In this document: one piece after another, positions 1 through 8,399 of the stretch
Layout: every line of letters starts with the position of its first letter
Position numbering within the stretch: the first letter of the stretch is position 1
Assembly: GCF_000615765.1 (NCBI RefSeq)
Contig: NZ_BAMI01000003.1
Span: forward strand, 1-64,000
DNA: 64,000 nucleotides
Direction of reading: 5' to 3'
Source: Ligilactobacillus equi DSM 15833 = JCM 10991
GTDB taxonomy: Bacteria; Bacillota; Bacilli; Lactobacillales; Lactobacillaceae
Notes under the pieces: model-generated
The model's database searches: none
What the model was told of the DNA's origin: nothing
Seen by the model: only the letters and a program-made list of their open reading frames with translations
Translations under genes and position numbers: made by a program

Positions 1-67
1 TATATATTTAATATTTATATTTTGTAGCGGGAAAAATCCTATAATACCGGGATTTTCGGGCTCCATT

Positions 68-246
68 TATACACTAAAATGTGCCCATATGTATACTAAA
101 ATGTGCCGAACTATATACTAAAATGTGCCCATATGTATACTAAAATGTGCTCATTTATACACTAAAATGTGTCCTCATTTTTTGAAATTATACTTTTTTC
201 GATAAAGTATACACGTTTCGTTATATTTGTACACTAAAATGTGCTC
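68..246. repeat. Six iterons, probable replication origin
   Basis: Six directly repeated copies of a TATAC(AC)TAAAATGTGC core start near positions 68, 92, 114, 136, 156 and 228. The first five are packed at about 20-24 bp spacing, roughly two helical turns; the sixth is set apart by an AT-rich stretch. Directly repeated iterons just upstream of a Rep_3 initiator gene are the usual layout of a theta-type origin, where Rep binds and opens the adjacent AT-rich DNA. Two variants alternate, TATACTAAAA and TATACACTAAAA. Confidence 0.85.
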
Positions 247-287
247 ATCTCTATACTTTTTTTAAAAAGTTATTTATTTACATTTTC

Positions 288-317
288 TTGAAAAGTATAT
301 ATGTTTTATGGTAAGAT
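288..317 (+). promoter_or_regulatory. Putative rep promoter
   Basis: TTGAAA at 288-293 and TAAGAT at 312-317 are 18 bp apart and lie about 40 bp before the rep start codon. The match to the sigma-A consensus is moderate. Lying just downstream of the iterons, it would be expected to be autoregulated by Rep. Confidence 0.4.
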
Positions 318-353
318 TATAACAAGAAAAAATAGGTATTTAGGAGTGATTTT

Positions 354-1997
354 TTGGAAAAGCAAGCCCTTAATAAACAGAAAATTGTTCAAAAAAATGC
401 GTTGATAATGAGTATTGCAAGATTAAAAGGTCAGCCGCTTAAATTGTTTGAATTGGCAGTAGGAAATGTTGACCCACAGAAAAATGAAAAACAAGTTGTT
501 TTGGACTTTAATGAAGTTTGCAAGTTGTTCAATATAAAAAATAACAAGGTCATAAGATTTAGAAATATCATGCGTGACTTAATGAGCTCCTCTCAATTTG
601 TTTTTCCAAGGCGTATTGATGCGGAGACAGGAAAAAAGTTGCCTGAAGTTATTATTTCTCCAATCGAGAAGGCGACTTACGGTGATGCAGGTTACGACAA
701 ATTAGTTATTACGTTTACAGATTCAATCATGCCTTATATTACCGACTTGAAGAGAGAATTTACTCAATATAGTTTGACTGATATTTCGCAACTGGAAAAG
801 AAATATAGCATTATCTTATACAAAATAATCATGGTCTTTTATAATCAATATGAAAATTATAGTAAAAAAGGAATTTCCAATGTTGATTTAGACAAGTATA
901 AGAATCCGACAATTTCTTTATCTGATTTGAGAGAACTAACAGATACTAAGAATAAGTACACTAAGAACTCTGCGGTCTGGCTTCAAAAAGTAGTTAAATC
1001 AGCTACTGATGAGATAAACGAAAAAACGGACTTTACAATTACGTATGACAAGATAAAAAGTGGTCGGCACATTGCAGCATTGAAGTTTAAAGTTGATAGG
1101 ACAGAATTGTTATTGACGGATAGTAGTACAGCTAATATCAATGATTTAAGTCTTGATGAAAAGATTATGTTCGTAAGTAGATGCCAAAAAGAATATTTAT
1201 TATTGAAGTCTGTTGATTTTATCACACCTATCTTCATGTCTCAACGTGAAAAAATTGCAAGCCTCTATGAACTTATGGTGGCTTATAAAGAGTTTGAAAA
1301 ACGTTATCCTTTCTCTGAACTTGAAAAGCATGTTAAATACGTTAAAAGTAAGACGACAACTGAAATTGAGGATAGCTTAATTGGTAGTTATTTATTATCT
1401 TGCCTTGAAAACTATGTTGATAAGTTGGTGGGACAAGATAATAATGAACAATCTGCTTTAACAGAAAAAGAGGAACAAGAACCTGTAGCCATTGATGAGG
1501 AATTAGTAAATAAAGTTATTTCCAGTAAGTACATGGATTTGTTGATAGAAAATGAAATCGTTACGTTGCTAGATTATAGTGATGCCAGATACATGATGTC
1601 CTTTGACACATTATTTAGAGCATACGCTAAATTTGAACATGATTTTGGCTTTGCAGAACTTAAACGTCATATCGGATATATTGCAACTAAGGTTGGTAAC
1701 ATTGATAAAAAAGGCATGGCTTCTTACTTGCTAAATTCAGTGAATAACCGAGAAAAAAGCTTACAAGAAAACTCCAATACTAGAAAAATAGTCCAAAAGG
1801 AATCACTTCCGAATTGGGCTCGTGATGGCTATGAACCATCAAAGCTTTCACAGGATAAAAAAAATTATCTGTTAGTTAAAGAAAAAGTACTTAGAGCTAA
1901 GATGAAAATATCAAGCGAGAAAGAACAAAAAGAACTGGAAGAATTAATCAAAAAATATCCCGAACTTGTGGCAAAAGTTGAACAGGATCTTAACTAA
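354..1997 (+). CDS. Rep_3-family plasmid replication initiator
   Basis: This 547-residue protein should bind the upstream iterons and start plasmid replication. Residues about 10-250 look like a Rep_3 (initiator replication protein, RepB-type) double winged-helix region, including the stretches KIVQKNALIMSIARL and YSIILYKIIMVFYNQ. The C-terminal 250-300 residues are a charged, helical extension containing two similar blocks (MVAYKEFEKRYPFSELEKHV and FRAYAKFEHDFGFAELKRHI), so the tail has an internal duplication. The start is TTG at 354, preceded by AGGAG. At 547 aa it is longer than typical small-plasmid Rep_3 proteins (about 300-400 aa), as seen in large plasmids of lactobacilli. The family call is firm; the role of the tail is unknown. 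Confidence 0.88.
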   Translation: MEKQALNKQKIVQKNALIMSIARLKGQPLKLFELAVGNVDPQKNEKQVVLDFNEVCKLFNIKNNKVIRFRNIMRDLMSSSQFVFPRRIDAETGKKLPEVIISPIEKATYGDAGYDKLVITFTDSIMPYITDLKREFTQYSLTDISQLEKKYSIILYKIIMVFYNQYENYSKKGISNVDLDKYKNPTISLSDLRELTDTKNKYTKNSAVWLQKVVKSATDEINEKTDFTITYDKIKSGRHIAALKFKVDRTELLLTDSSTANINDLSLDEKIMFVSRCQKEYLLLKSVDFITPIFMSQREKIASLYELMVAYKEFEKRYPFSELEKHVKYVKSKTTTEIEDSLIGSYLLSCLENYVDKLVGQDNNEQSALTEKEEQEPVAIDEELVNKVISSKYMDLLIENEIVTLLDYSDARYMMSFDTLFRAYAKFEHDFGFAELKRHIGYIATKVGNIDKKGMASYLLNSVNNREKSLQENSNTRKIVQKESLPNWARDGYEPSKLSQDKKNYLLVKEKVLRAKMKISSEKEQKELEELIKKYPELVAKVEQDLN

Positions 1998-2132
1998 TGG
2001 TAACCATCCCCATAGTTCCATAGTTTAGCCATAGTTTTAATTTTCTAATGGTTGCGTCCTATGGCTGTTGCATGATTAATTACATGGTTGGTCGGTTATA
2101 ATTTTTGCAAAATGGTGTCCATAGCATAATTA

Positions 2133-2162
2133 AAAAGCTTACTGAATTAGTAAGCTTTTTTT
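2133..2162. terminator. Bidirectional terminator between rep and nuclease genes
   Basis: The perfect inverted repeat AAAAGCTTACT / AGTAAGCTTTT has a 5-nt loop and is flanked by A and T runs. It sits between two genes that converge on it, so it can serve both strands. Confidence 0.85.
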
Positions 2163-2171
2163 CGTGTAATG

Positions 2172-3026
2172 CTATTTTCTAAGAGTAGTGGCTCCGTTAG
2201 CATAATTGATAATAATGTTTCCTTGTACGTTAGGAACATAAACGTTGAATTGTAATGCCATATCTGATGATTTAGCTTCAAGTTGAATGCCAGTAGGGAC
2301 TTGGTTATTTCCCTCGTATACTGGTGTAACACGATAGCGCACAGTACGGTTTTGGTCTTGTGCTTGTCGAACAAGTCCTTCGTAATAGTTTTGACCGGTG
2401 TTATCTTTTGATCCTGCTTGATTTGCCCAAGACGTTTCAGTAACAATGTTTTGTTGGTTGGATTCACTAGCGTCAAAACCACTGATATTACCTACAATAG
2501 CGTAACCAAGGAGATGTCCTCGGTTATAAGCGTATTTATACGTTCCTCGTAAGTTACTCCGTTGTTGGTAACCAGGAGGGGCCCAATTAGTAGCTCCGTT
2601 ATTTGTTTGTTCTCTGTTGCGGTATTGACGACTAGTTTTGTTAACTAGGGCATTGGCTACACTAGCCCTACCAAGAGAGTCAACTGTGTTTTGTGCGTAT
2701 GGTGCTGATGATACGTTTGCATCTAAATCAGTTTGGTTGTTATTGATGATAAAAGCTCCATGGCCGTTGTATCTAAAGTTATCTTTGCCATACTTTTTTT
2801 GAATGCTATCTGGAAAACCTTCAAAAGCAATTTGGCTAGTAGGGTAGTTGCTGTAAGAGGCAATGTATTTAGCGTTAGGATGTTTAGCTTTCTCAAAAAG
2901 AGAGATGTTTCCTTGTGTCTTAGTAGCTTGTCCAAAGGAGCTTGAGGCAAAGTGTCCTCCTCCTAAAAGGGTAACCAATAAAATAGCTAAGATGATTGGT
3001 AATCGGAATCTTTGTTGCTTATTCAT
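2172..3026 (-). CDS. Secreted DNA/RNA non-specific endonuclease
   Basis: This 284-aa nuclease belongs to the beta-beta-alpha-metal (NUC/EndA, streptodornase-like) group that cleaves DNA and RNA non-specifically outside the cell. An N-terminal hydrophobic segment (residues about 9-24) looks like a signal peptide or anchor. The catalytic motif NRGHLLG gives His171, in place of the usual DRGH, and the metal-binding Asn is expected at N193 in QQNIVTETSWAN. The start ATG has the upstream site AAAGGAC. It is transcribed towards rep and ends at the shared terminator. On a conjugative plasmid it could supply nucleotides, degrade extracellular DNA or aid DNA uptake; which of these is unknown. Confidence 0.88.
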   Translation of the reverse strand: MNKQQRFRLPIILAILLVTLLGGGHFASSSFGQATKTQGNISLFEKAKHPNAKYIASYSNYPTSQIAFEGFPDSIQKKYGKDNFRYNGHGAFIINNNQTDLDANVSSAPYAQNTVDSLGRASVANALVNKTSRQYRNREQTNNGATNWAPPGYQQRSNLRGTYKYAYNRGHLLGYAIVGNISGFDASESNQQNIVTETSWANQAGSKDNTGQNYYEGLVRQAQDQNRTVRYRVTPVYEGNNQVPTGIQLEAKSSDMALQFNVYVPNVQGNIIINYANGATTLRK

Positions 3027-3066
3027 GAAAAAAGTCCTTTCGTTGAGTATTGGTTATCGAATATGA

Positions 3067-3489
3067 TTAAGATCCTAGATAAAATAGATATGCAGCTAAC
3101 ATACCGATGTTTTTAATAGTTCCTGAAGATACGAGCTCATTGACTTGTGCTAGATGAAGCCATTTTTGATTTGGAATTTCATCTTGTTTGAGGCTTTTAT
3201 CAACTCTAATTTTATAGACGTGAATAAGATAATCAACGTTTCCATCCTGTTCTTGAATAACCCCTATTTCTGTGTTATCTAAAATTTTGTCTTTAGGAAT
3301 TGTTTTCCAAATTTTCCTTAGCAGGTCGCGTTTATATCCATTTTTAATATTTTGAATTGTGATGTTGAAGAAATTGTTGTCGCTGTCTAACATGATATAG
3401 CCAATATCTGTTTCGACAATACCGATAGCTTTTCTAATTTTGTTCTTTGATTGAGGTGATTTATTTTTTTCTTTGGTGTTTGTCCCCAT
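3067..3489 (-). CDS. Uncharacterised protein, possible Nudix-fold relic
   Basis: This is a 140-aa soluble protein with a basic N-terminus. The C-terminal part (DEIPNQKWLHLAQVNELV, then SGTIKN and MLAAYLFYL) resembles the last strand and helix of ADP-ribose pyrophosphatase-type Nudix proteins, but no Nudix box is present, so enzymatic activity is doubtful. It lies 40 bp upstream of the nuclease gene on the same strand and may be co-transcribed with it. The start ATG follows AAAGGACT. The Nudix resemblance is a weak impression from sequence alone. Confidence 0.55.
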   Translation of the reverse strand: MGTNTKEKNKSPQSKNKIRKAIGIVETDIGYIMLDSDNNFFNITIQNIKNGYKRDLLRKIWKTIPKDKILDNTEIGVIQEQDGNVDYLIHVYKIRVDKSLKQDEIPNQKWLHLAQVNELVSSGTIKNIGMLAAYLFYLGS

Positions 3490-3513
3490 ATAAATGCAGT
3501 CCTTTCTTATTTC

Positions 3514-4158
3514 TTAGAAATCAACGTATAAGGTTAATTTTTGGTATGTTGAGGCTAGTTCCTCGAGTTTGTAGTTTCCTGTTCCAAATACTTTAGGTAG
3601 AATTTTACGATAAGCTTTTTTATTGACTTTTTGTTTTAGTGTGGTGAAAACGTCAATTTTTAATTGGTCTTTGACGATTTTTAACTCAATATGTTCAAAT
3701 CCCATATTCAAATGTTCTTTGAAGAACTTTTGAAATAAGGGATGAAGTCGTTCAAGGTTGATATAGTCTAACCAATAGGTGAGTAAAGAAGCAATATCAG
3801 CACTAAATTCATCGTTGACCCGATGAGGTACGGAACAAGCAATTGCGTTAGTGGAAATATAGTCTAAATAATAAATTTTATTGTCATTGTCAATCGTGCA
3901 TACATAAACACCATATGGCATAAAACCGGACTTTTTGTCATTAGACGATTTCCGAATTAGTTGCGTTAGTTCTTTCCTGGTTTCTGGTGTATTACCAAAA
4001 GCATTAAGTAATTCAATACCTGTTAAAGTCAGTAAATGATAGTTGTCTGTTTCTTGATGTCTCAGGACGGGATTTTTGGCAACTAAAAAATCGTCTAAGT
4101 CATCACAGTATTCAAAACGGATTTGTTCTGATAGGTCTTTAAAAGTTGTAGTAAGCAT
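3514..4158 (-). CDS. Uncharacterised protein, member of a three-paralogue cluster
   Basis: I do not recognise the family of this 214-aa protein. It aligns by eye with its two upstream neighbours: an N-terminal DDLDDFL block, a YHLLTLTGIELL block, a central IYYLDYISTNAIACSVPHR strand region followed by an acidic DEF, and a C-terminal beta-rich segment ending KLTLYVDF. No signal peptide, membrane span or catalytic motif is evident. The gene order and common strand suggest an operon of duplicated genes. Confidence 0.6.
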   Translation of the reverse strand: MLTTTFKDLSEQIRFEYCDDLDDFLVAKNPVLRHQETDNYHLLTLTGIELLNAFGNTPETRKELTQLIRKSSNDKKSGFMPYGVYVCTIDNDNKIYYLDYISTNAIACSVPHRVNDEFSADIASLLTYWLDYINLERLHPLFQKFFKEHLNMGFEHIELKIVKDQLKIDVFTTLKQKVNKKAYRKILPKVFGTGNYKLEELASTYQKLTLYVDF

Positions 4159-4189
4159 AAGTCAAAAGGTTCTCCTTTCTGAGAATATA

Positions 4190-4849
4190 TTATGGAATGT
4201 AGATTTCATCAAAAATGGATAATGTTAAAACAACACGTTGCTTTCTCTTATTAACATAAGCTTGACTAAGTCCATCACCTTTATATAAGTTTTGTGAAAT
4301 TTTCCAATAATATTTTCTGAGATTTTTCTTGTTTTTTAAGTGTGTACTAACAGAAAAGGTTAGTTGATTTTTATTGGCAATATAGGAAATATTGATGTCT
4401 AAATCATTAATTCCAAAGATATTATCCCAATAATTTTTAATTGCATTGTCAAATTCTTGTTTCTTCTCTTCTTTAACCCAGTCAATAAAATAATTCTTCA
4501 TCTTCATATTAACCTCATCTTGCTCGTCACGAGGATATGCTAAACAAACTCCTAGTGGAGAAAGTGGAGCAATGTAAGTTATCTCATCGTCAATTTCACT
4601 TATTCTAAGCAATAAGCCTTGATGTGGCTTAATTCCGAGTGGATGTTCTTTTTTCAACATGCGATCAAGTTTGAATCTTTTAATAATTGAAATGTAATCA
4701 ATTAATTCATTGCTAGTTATAGATAACCAATGATAAGCATTTGTATCATAAGCGGAAAAGCTTTTATCTTTCTGCATTAGATACTCATCAAGGTTATCGC
4801 AAAAGATTTTATAAAGATTGTTAACTAGGTCTGTTTTAGACTCTCTCAC
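4190..4849 (-). CDS. Uncharacterised protein, second paralogue
   Basis: I chose the GTG at 4849, directly behind AAAGGAGG. The reading frame is open further upstream, but that extension would be translated from the terminator hairpin of the preceding gene, so it is not credible. The 219-aa product shares with its neighbours an N-terminal DNLDEYL block, YHWLSITSNELIDY, a central ITYIAPLSPLGVCLAYPR with a following acidic stretch, and a beta-strand C-terminus (VVLTLSIFDE). Function is unknown. Confidence 0.6.
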   Translation of the reverse strand: MRESKTDLVNNLYKIFCDNLDEYLMQKDKSFSAYDTNAYHWLSITSNELIDYISIIKRFKLDRMLKKEHPLGIKPHQGLLLRISEIDDEITYIAPLSPLGVCLAYPRDEQDEVNMKMKNYFIDWVKEEKKQEFDNAIKNYWDNIFGINDLDINISYIANKNQLTFSVSTHLKNKKNLRKYYWKISQNLYKGDGLSQAYVNKRKQRVVLTLSIFDEIYIP

Positions 4850-4870
4850 ATCTTGACCTCCTTTCATAAA

Positions 4871-4907
4871 TAAAAAAGTGCTGCTATGGACTATTCCAAG
4901 CAGCATT
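4871..4907 (-). terminator. Intrinsic terminator after the 4918-5574 gene
   Basis: On the minus strand TGCTGC pairs with GCAGCA across a loop and is followed by a run of six T. It ends the upstream paralogue and lies just before the ribosome site of the next one. Confidence 0.75.
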
Positions 4908-4917
4908 TTTTTCTAAT

Positions 4918-5574
4918 TTAGAAAAATGAAGATAGTTGAACTGTCATCTTGAACTGCAAGTATTTGCCATCACGAGTTCGGGTCATATCTTTGTTAATTG
5001 CTCTGATACTCTTTTTGTAATTCCAATCACCATACGCAAAATTAGGCGCTAATAGTTTAACAATTTTTTGGGCATAGACTCTTGGAATTGGAGTAGTGTT
5101 TTGAATATTAGCAAATAGCCCAGTTGTATCTTCGTAAAGATTAATTGTGAAAAGCTCTTGGTTATTAGAAAAATCAATCCGATCAATTGCGTATTGAGAG
5201 ATTGTTTGGCATAAGAGAACTTTTACGTTATTAGCTAATTGTTCATGGTTGATGAAGTGGTGTTGAGTTTCAAACTTAACTAAAGATAGCGGCTCAATTG
5301 TTAGGAAAGTGCTTTGACCGTCTGTATCTTGTTTCACTAAATATAGCTTATTGTTTTCAAATTGGAAAGATGCAGTCTTAACGACTCTAGCACCTCCAAG
5401 CATATATCTATTACATTGTTTCCCAGTTGCAATGTGATATAGTTCTTGTTTTTTTTGTTCCGATGGAATAAAAGGTGCGCCAATTCGACTAGTGAAATTT
5501 TCTAAATAATCACCAAAATCAGGTAATTTTGTAACGGTAATCATTTTATTTTTCTTCGTATTTTTTTTAGCCAT
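4918..5574 (-). CDS. Uncharacterised protein, third paralogue
   Basis: This 218-aa protein has a lysine-rich N-terminus (MAKKNTKKNKM) and the same general plan as the two downstream genes: a PDFGDYLENF block near the start, a central LTIEPLSLVKFETQHH segment matching IAPLSPLGVCLA of its neighbour, and a C-terminus rich in beta strands (LQFKMTVQLSSFF). It is the most diverged of the three. It is transcribed divergently from the topoisomerase gene, with a shared 250-bp intergenic region. Function is unknown. Confidence 0.58.
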   Translation of the reverse strand: MAKKNTKKNKMITVTKLPDFGDYLENFTSRIGAPFIPSEQKKQELYHIATGKQCNRYMLGGARVVKTASFQFENNKLYLVKQDTDGQSTFLTIEPLSLVKFETQHHFINHEQLANNVKVLLCQTISQYAIDRIDFSNNQELFTINLYEDTTGLFANIQNTTPIPRVYAQKIVKLLAPNFAYGDWNYKKSIRAINKDMTRTRDGKYLQFKMTVQLSSFF

Positions 5575-5714
5575 AAATAAAAAATGTCTCCTTTGTTTTT
5601 TTATTTATAACAAGGTTCATCGTTTTTGAAAACCTTGATATAAAGCTTTTTTTATTGAAAATCTTCAGAGAAATTTCCTTGATTTTATTGTATCACAACT
5701 TATATTGTTTTTCA

Positions 5715-5731
5715 TTCGTATTTTTTACGAA
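5715..5731. promoter_or_regulatory. Inverted repeat in the divergent promoter region
   Basis: TTCGTA, five T, TACGAA forms a perfect inverted repeat. TTCGTAAA occurs again at 5773-5780, just before a TATTAT -10-like box at 5787-5792 and 30 bp ahead of the topoisomerase start. This could be an operator controlling the start of the long transfer operon. No regulator gene is adjacent. Confidence 0.4.
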
Positions 5732-5823
5732 AACTTTAGATGTTTATATATTTAAAATATATATCAAAATTCTTCGTAAAATATGCTATTATGAAATTGA
5801 AACTATGGAAGGGGTGCTGTCGA

Positions 5824-8148
5824 GTGAAGTTACTGATTTTATGTGAAAAGAATTCGGCTAGACAGACGTTTGAAAAAGCGTTAAATGGTCGTTCAGGTGT
5901 ACATAGTATCGTTACTCCTAATGATGAATATTATTTAACCAACGCTAGTGGACACCTGTTAGAATTAGCTGACCCAGAAGATCAAGTAAGTGAAGATAAG
6001 AAAGATTATTACAAAACTTGGGATTTACAAAACATCCCTTGGGATTATACAGATTTTACTTGGAAAAAGATTCCAATTAGAAGCAATAACCGTAGTACTG
6101 AACTTTTAAATAAAATCAAGCAGGATGCTAGAGATAAAGACGGTATTGTAATTGCTACTGATAACGATCCTTCGGGTGAAGGTGATGTTTTAGGTTGGGA
6201 AATTCTAGAGTATATTAACTGGACTAAGAAAGTTTATCGTATTAAGTTTGAAGATTCTGAAAAGTCAATTTTACATGGTTTAGAACATCCTAAAGAAATT
6301 GTTAATCGAAACACTGATGGTGCTTACCTTAAAGGTTTATCTCGCCAACGTTTTGATTACTTATCAATGCAATATAGTCGTGTTGCCAAAATCAAAAGTA
6401 AAGAAATGGGATATGACTATGGTACGCCTAAAGCGGGACGATTAAAGTCTTTAATTCTTGGGATTGTTGGTAGACAATGGGCTGCGATTAACGGCTATGT
6501 TAAAAAACCGTTCTATGAAGCTCGTTATAAGGATAATAGCAATCATGAATATGCCCGTAAGTTTGAAGAAGGAGATACTTTTAGGCATACAGGAAAAGTT
6601 CATGCAGAACAAGAAGTACAAAATCTTAGTGATGATGTTCCTAAAGTATTGGAGTCAAAACGTAAAACTGCTCGCCCACCTTTGTTACTTGATTTATCTG
6701 GTATGGCTTCTTTAGTACAAAAAAAGGGTTATGGGACAGATACGATTGAAAAAGTTTATCAGAACATGTACCAAGACGGCTATGTTTCCTATCCAAGAAC
6801 GGCTGATAAAAAATTCTCACAGGTACAGTTTGATGAACTTTTACCACTAGCTGACGAGATTGCAACGGTTGTTGGTGTTTCAACTGCGTTATTGACTCAT
6901 AAAGAATTACGTTCAACGCACAAAGTAGAGGCGTGTGAACACGGGCCAAACCGCCCGGGGCAAAAAGTTCCTTCTAGCTTAAAAGAATTAGAAACTAAGT
7001 ATGGGAAAGTTGGGGTTGAAATCTACACCACGTTAGCAAAATCTTTCTTAGCTATTTTGTGTGAAGATTATGTCTATGATGTGAGAATTGCTACTTTGGA
7101 AAATCACCCTGAATATATTTCTAAGTTCAATATGCCTGTTGAGTTAAATTTCAGAAAATTCCTAAATCCTTTGAGCGAAGAACAATTATATCCTCGAGAT
7201 TTTGGGACAACAGCTTCTAGTTTTGTGTTCTCGGGAAGTAATAAGAAACCATCCAAACCAAATTCAACCTTTATCTTTAAATACTTGATAAAAAACGATG
7301 TCGGTACAGGGGCAACTCGGTTATCAACACTTAATGATTTAGTAAGAGATAAGAGACCGGATGGTAGGCCTCTTCAACCTATGTTGTTGGTTTCAAAAGG
7401 TGTTTACTCATTAACTCCATTGGGCCAAGTTGAATATGCTTTGTTGAGTGGTTGTTTCCTATCAAATCCAAAAGCAACTCGTGTTTTACAAGATGCAATG
7501 GCTGAAGTTGAAACTAATCCTAGTGAAGAGAAGTTAAACAAAATCTATGACATTTTTAGCGAAATGTTCTCCAACGACTTTGTAACAATGCAGAAGAATT
7601 CTCAGAATTTAAAAGATGTGTTAGGTGATGTGAAACCTGAGGCGTTAGTGTCCTCTTCAAAGGATTCGAATACTCGTCAAATTATGTATGAAGGACGCTC
7701 AGGTTACTATAAAGTTACTTACAGCCAAAAAGGTCGGTTTAGTCATAAATTTACCAAGTCTGAAATTAATGCACTGGAACAAGGTAAAAAGATTATGTTT
7801 GATGTGTCACGTAAAACGACTACGGGTAAATCGTACAAGCAAACCATTACTGGCAAGTTAGCTTGGCAAAAGTTCACTAATAAGCAAGGCGAAGTCATTG
7901 AGTATCTTGGCTTTAAAGCTGATGACTCAAACCGCAAAGCTAAAGATGGTAAGTTTTATCCACGAGTATTTAGAGGACATGAAATTACTGATGCAGATGC
8001 AGAAATTCTTGAAAATGGTAGGAACCTTACGATACCAGTAATCACTTTAAACAATGGTGAACAAAACAGTAATGCGGTTGTAAAACTGGTAGACGGTTCT
8101 GGAAAGTATAAAAAAATAGAAATTGTTGAATGGGGAAAGAGAATTTAA
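5824..8148 (+). CDS. topB: Type IA DNA topoisomerase (TopB-like)
   Basis: Plasmid-encoded topoisomerase III-like enzymes relax or decatenate single-stranded regions during transfer or replication. The chosen GTG start follows GGAAGGGG and makes the protein begin with the Toprim strand MKLLILCEKN. The Toprim acidic motif ATDNDPSGEGD is at residues 111-121 (D113, D115, E119). The catalytic tyrosine is in SYPRTAD (Tyr323). The total length is 774 aa. The usual C-terminal zinc fingers are absent; instead residues about 619-701 carry a compact domain (YKVTYSQ, HKFTKSEINAL, GKKIMFDV, GKLAWQ, YLGFK) that recurs in the protein at 21363-21932. First gene of the transfer operon. Confidence 0.92.
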   Translation: MKLLILCEKNSARQTFEKALNGRSGVHSIVTPNDEYYLTNASGHLLELADPEDQVSEDKKDYYKTWDLQNIPWDYTDFTWKKIPIRSNNRSTELLNKIKQDARDKDGIVIATDNDPSGEGDVLGWEILEYINWTKKVYRIKFEDSEKSILHGLEHPKEIVNRNTDGAYLKGLSRQRFDYLSMQYSRVAKIKSKEMGYDYGTPKAGRLKSLILGIVGRQWAAINGYVKKPFYEARYKDNSNHEYARKFEEGDTFRHTGKVHAEQEVQNLSDDVPKVLESKRKTARPPLLLDLSGMASLVQKKGYGTDTIEKVYQNMYQDGYVSYPRTADKKFSQVQFDELLPLADEIATVVGVSTALLTHKELRSTHKVEACEHGPNRPGQKVPSSLKELETKYGKVGVEIYTTLAKSFLAILCEDYVYDVRIATLENHPEYISKFNMPVELNFRKFLNPLSEEQLYPRDFGTTASSFVFSGSNKKPSKPNSTFIFKYLIKNDVGTGATRLSTLNDLVRDKRPDGRPLQPMLLVSKGVYSLTPLGQVEYALLSGCFLSNPKATRVLQDAMAEVETNPSEEKLNKIYDIFSEMFSNDFVTMQKNSQNLKDVLGDVKPEALVSSSKDSNTRQIMYEGRSGYYKVTYSQKGRFSHKFTKSEINALEQGKKIMFDVSRKTTTGKSYKQTITGKLAWQKFTNKQGEVIEYLGFKADDSNRKAKDGKFYPRVFRGHEITDADAEILENGRNLTIPVITLNNGEQNSNAVVKLVDGSGKYKKIEIVEWGKRI

Positions 8149-8151
8149 TTT

Positions 8152-8265
8152 ATGCGTGTAATCAAAATTTTTAATCAAAATTTATTTGCTTTTGTAGTCA
8201 TGTATGTCAAATTATTTATTTTAGTCATGATTTGTGCTGCAATTTGTATTTTCACAACGGCGTGA
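8152..8265 (+). CDS. 37-aa putative membrane peptide
   Basis: The ORF starts with ATG 4 bp after the topoisomerase stop. It begins MRVIKIFNQN and continues with a single hydrophobic helix of about 24 residues. No strong ribosome site is visible, so translation may be coupled to the preceding gene. Tiny membrane proteins are common in Gram-positive transfer operons. Function is unknown. Confidence 0.45.
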   Translation: MRVIKIFNQNLFAFVVMYVKLFILVMICAAICIFTTA

Positions 8266-8278
8266 GAAGGTGATTTAG

Positions 8279-8380
8279 ATGATTGATTTATTAACTGATG
8301 TGGTAGAAAATACCGCTTTATTGATTGTGGATGTTTTAAATGATTTAGATTATTCAGAATCTGAAATTACTCAAATGTGA
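8279..8380 (+). CDS. 33-aa acidic small protein
   Basis: The ATG follows GAGAAGGTG at good spacing. The product is MIDLLTDVVENTALLIVD followed by an acidic tail (NDLDYSESE). It lies between the topoisomerase and AAA+ genes. Unknown; supported only by the ribosome site and tight packing. Confidence 0.4.
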   Translation: MIDLLTDVVENTALLIVDVLNDLDYSESEITQM

Positions 8381-8399
8381 AGACGAAAAGAGGCTTTTT

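Noticed and set aside
3067-3489. Functional Nudix hydrolase
   Set aside because: Only the C-terminal end resembles the fold; the Nudix box with its catalytic glutamates is absent.
4850-4906. N-terminal extension of the second paralogue
   Set aside because: The extension is encoded by the intrinsic terminator hairpin of the preceding gene; the GTG at 4849 has AAAGGAGG.
5655-5846. 63-codon ORF before the topoisomerase
   Set aside because: It overlaps the promoter region and ribosome site of the topoisomerase gene in another frame and has no ribosome site.
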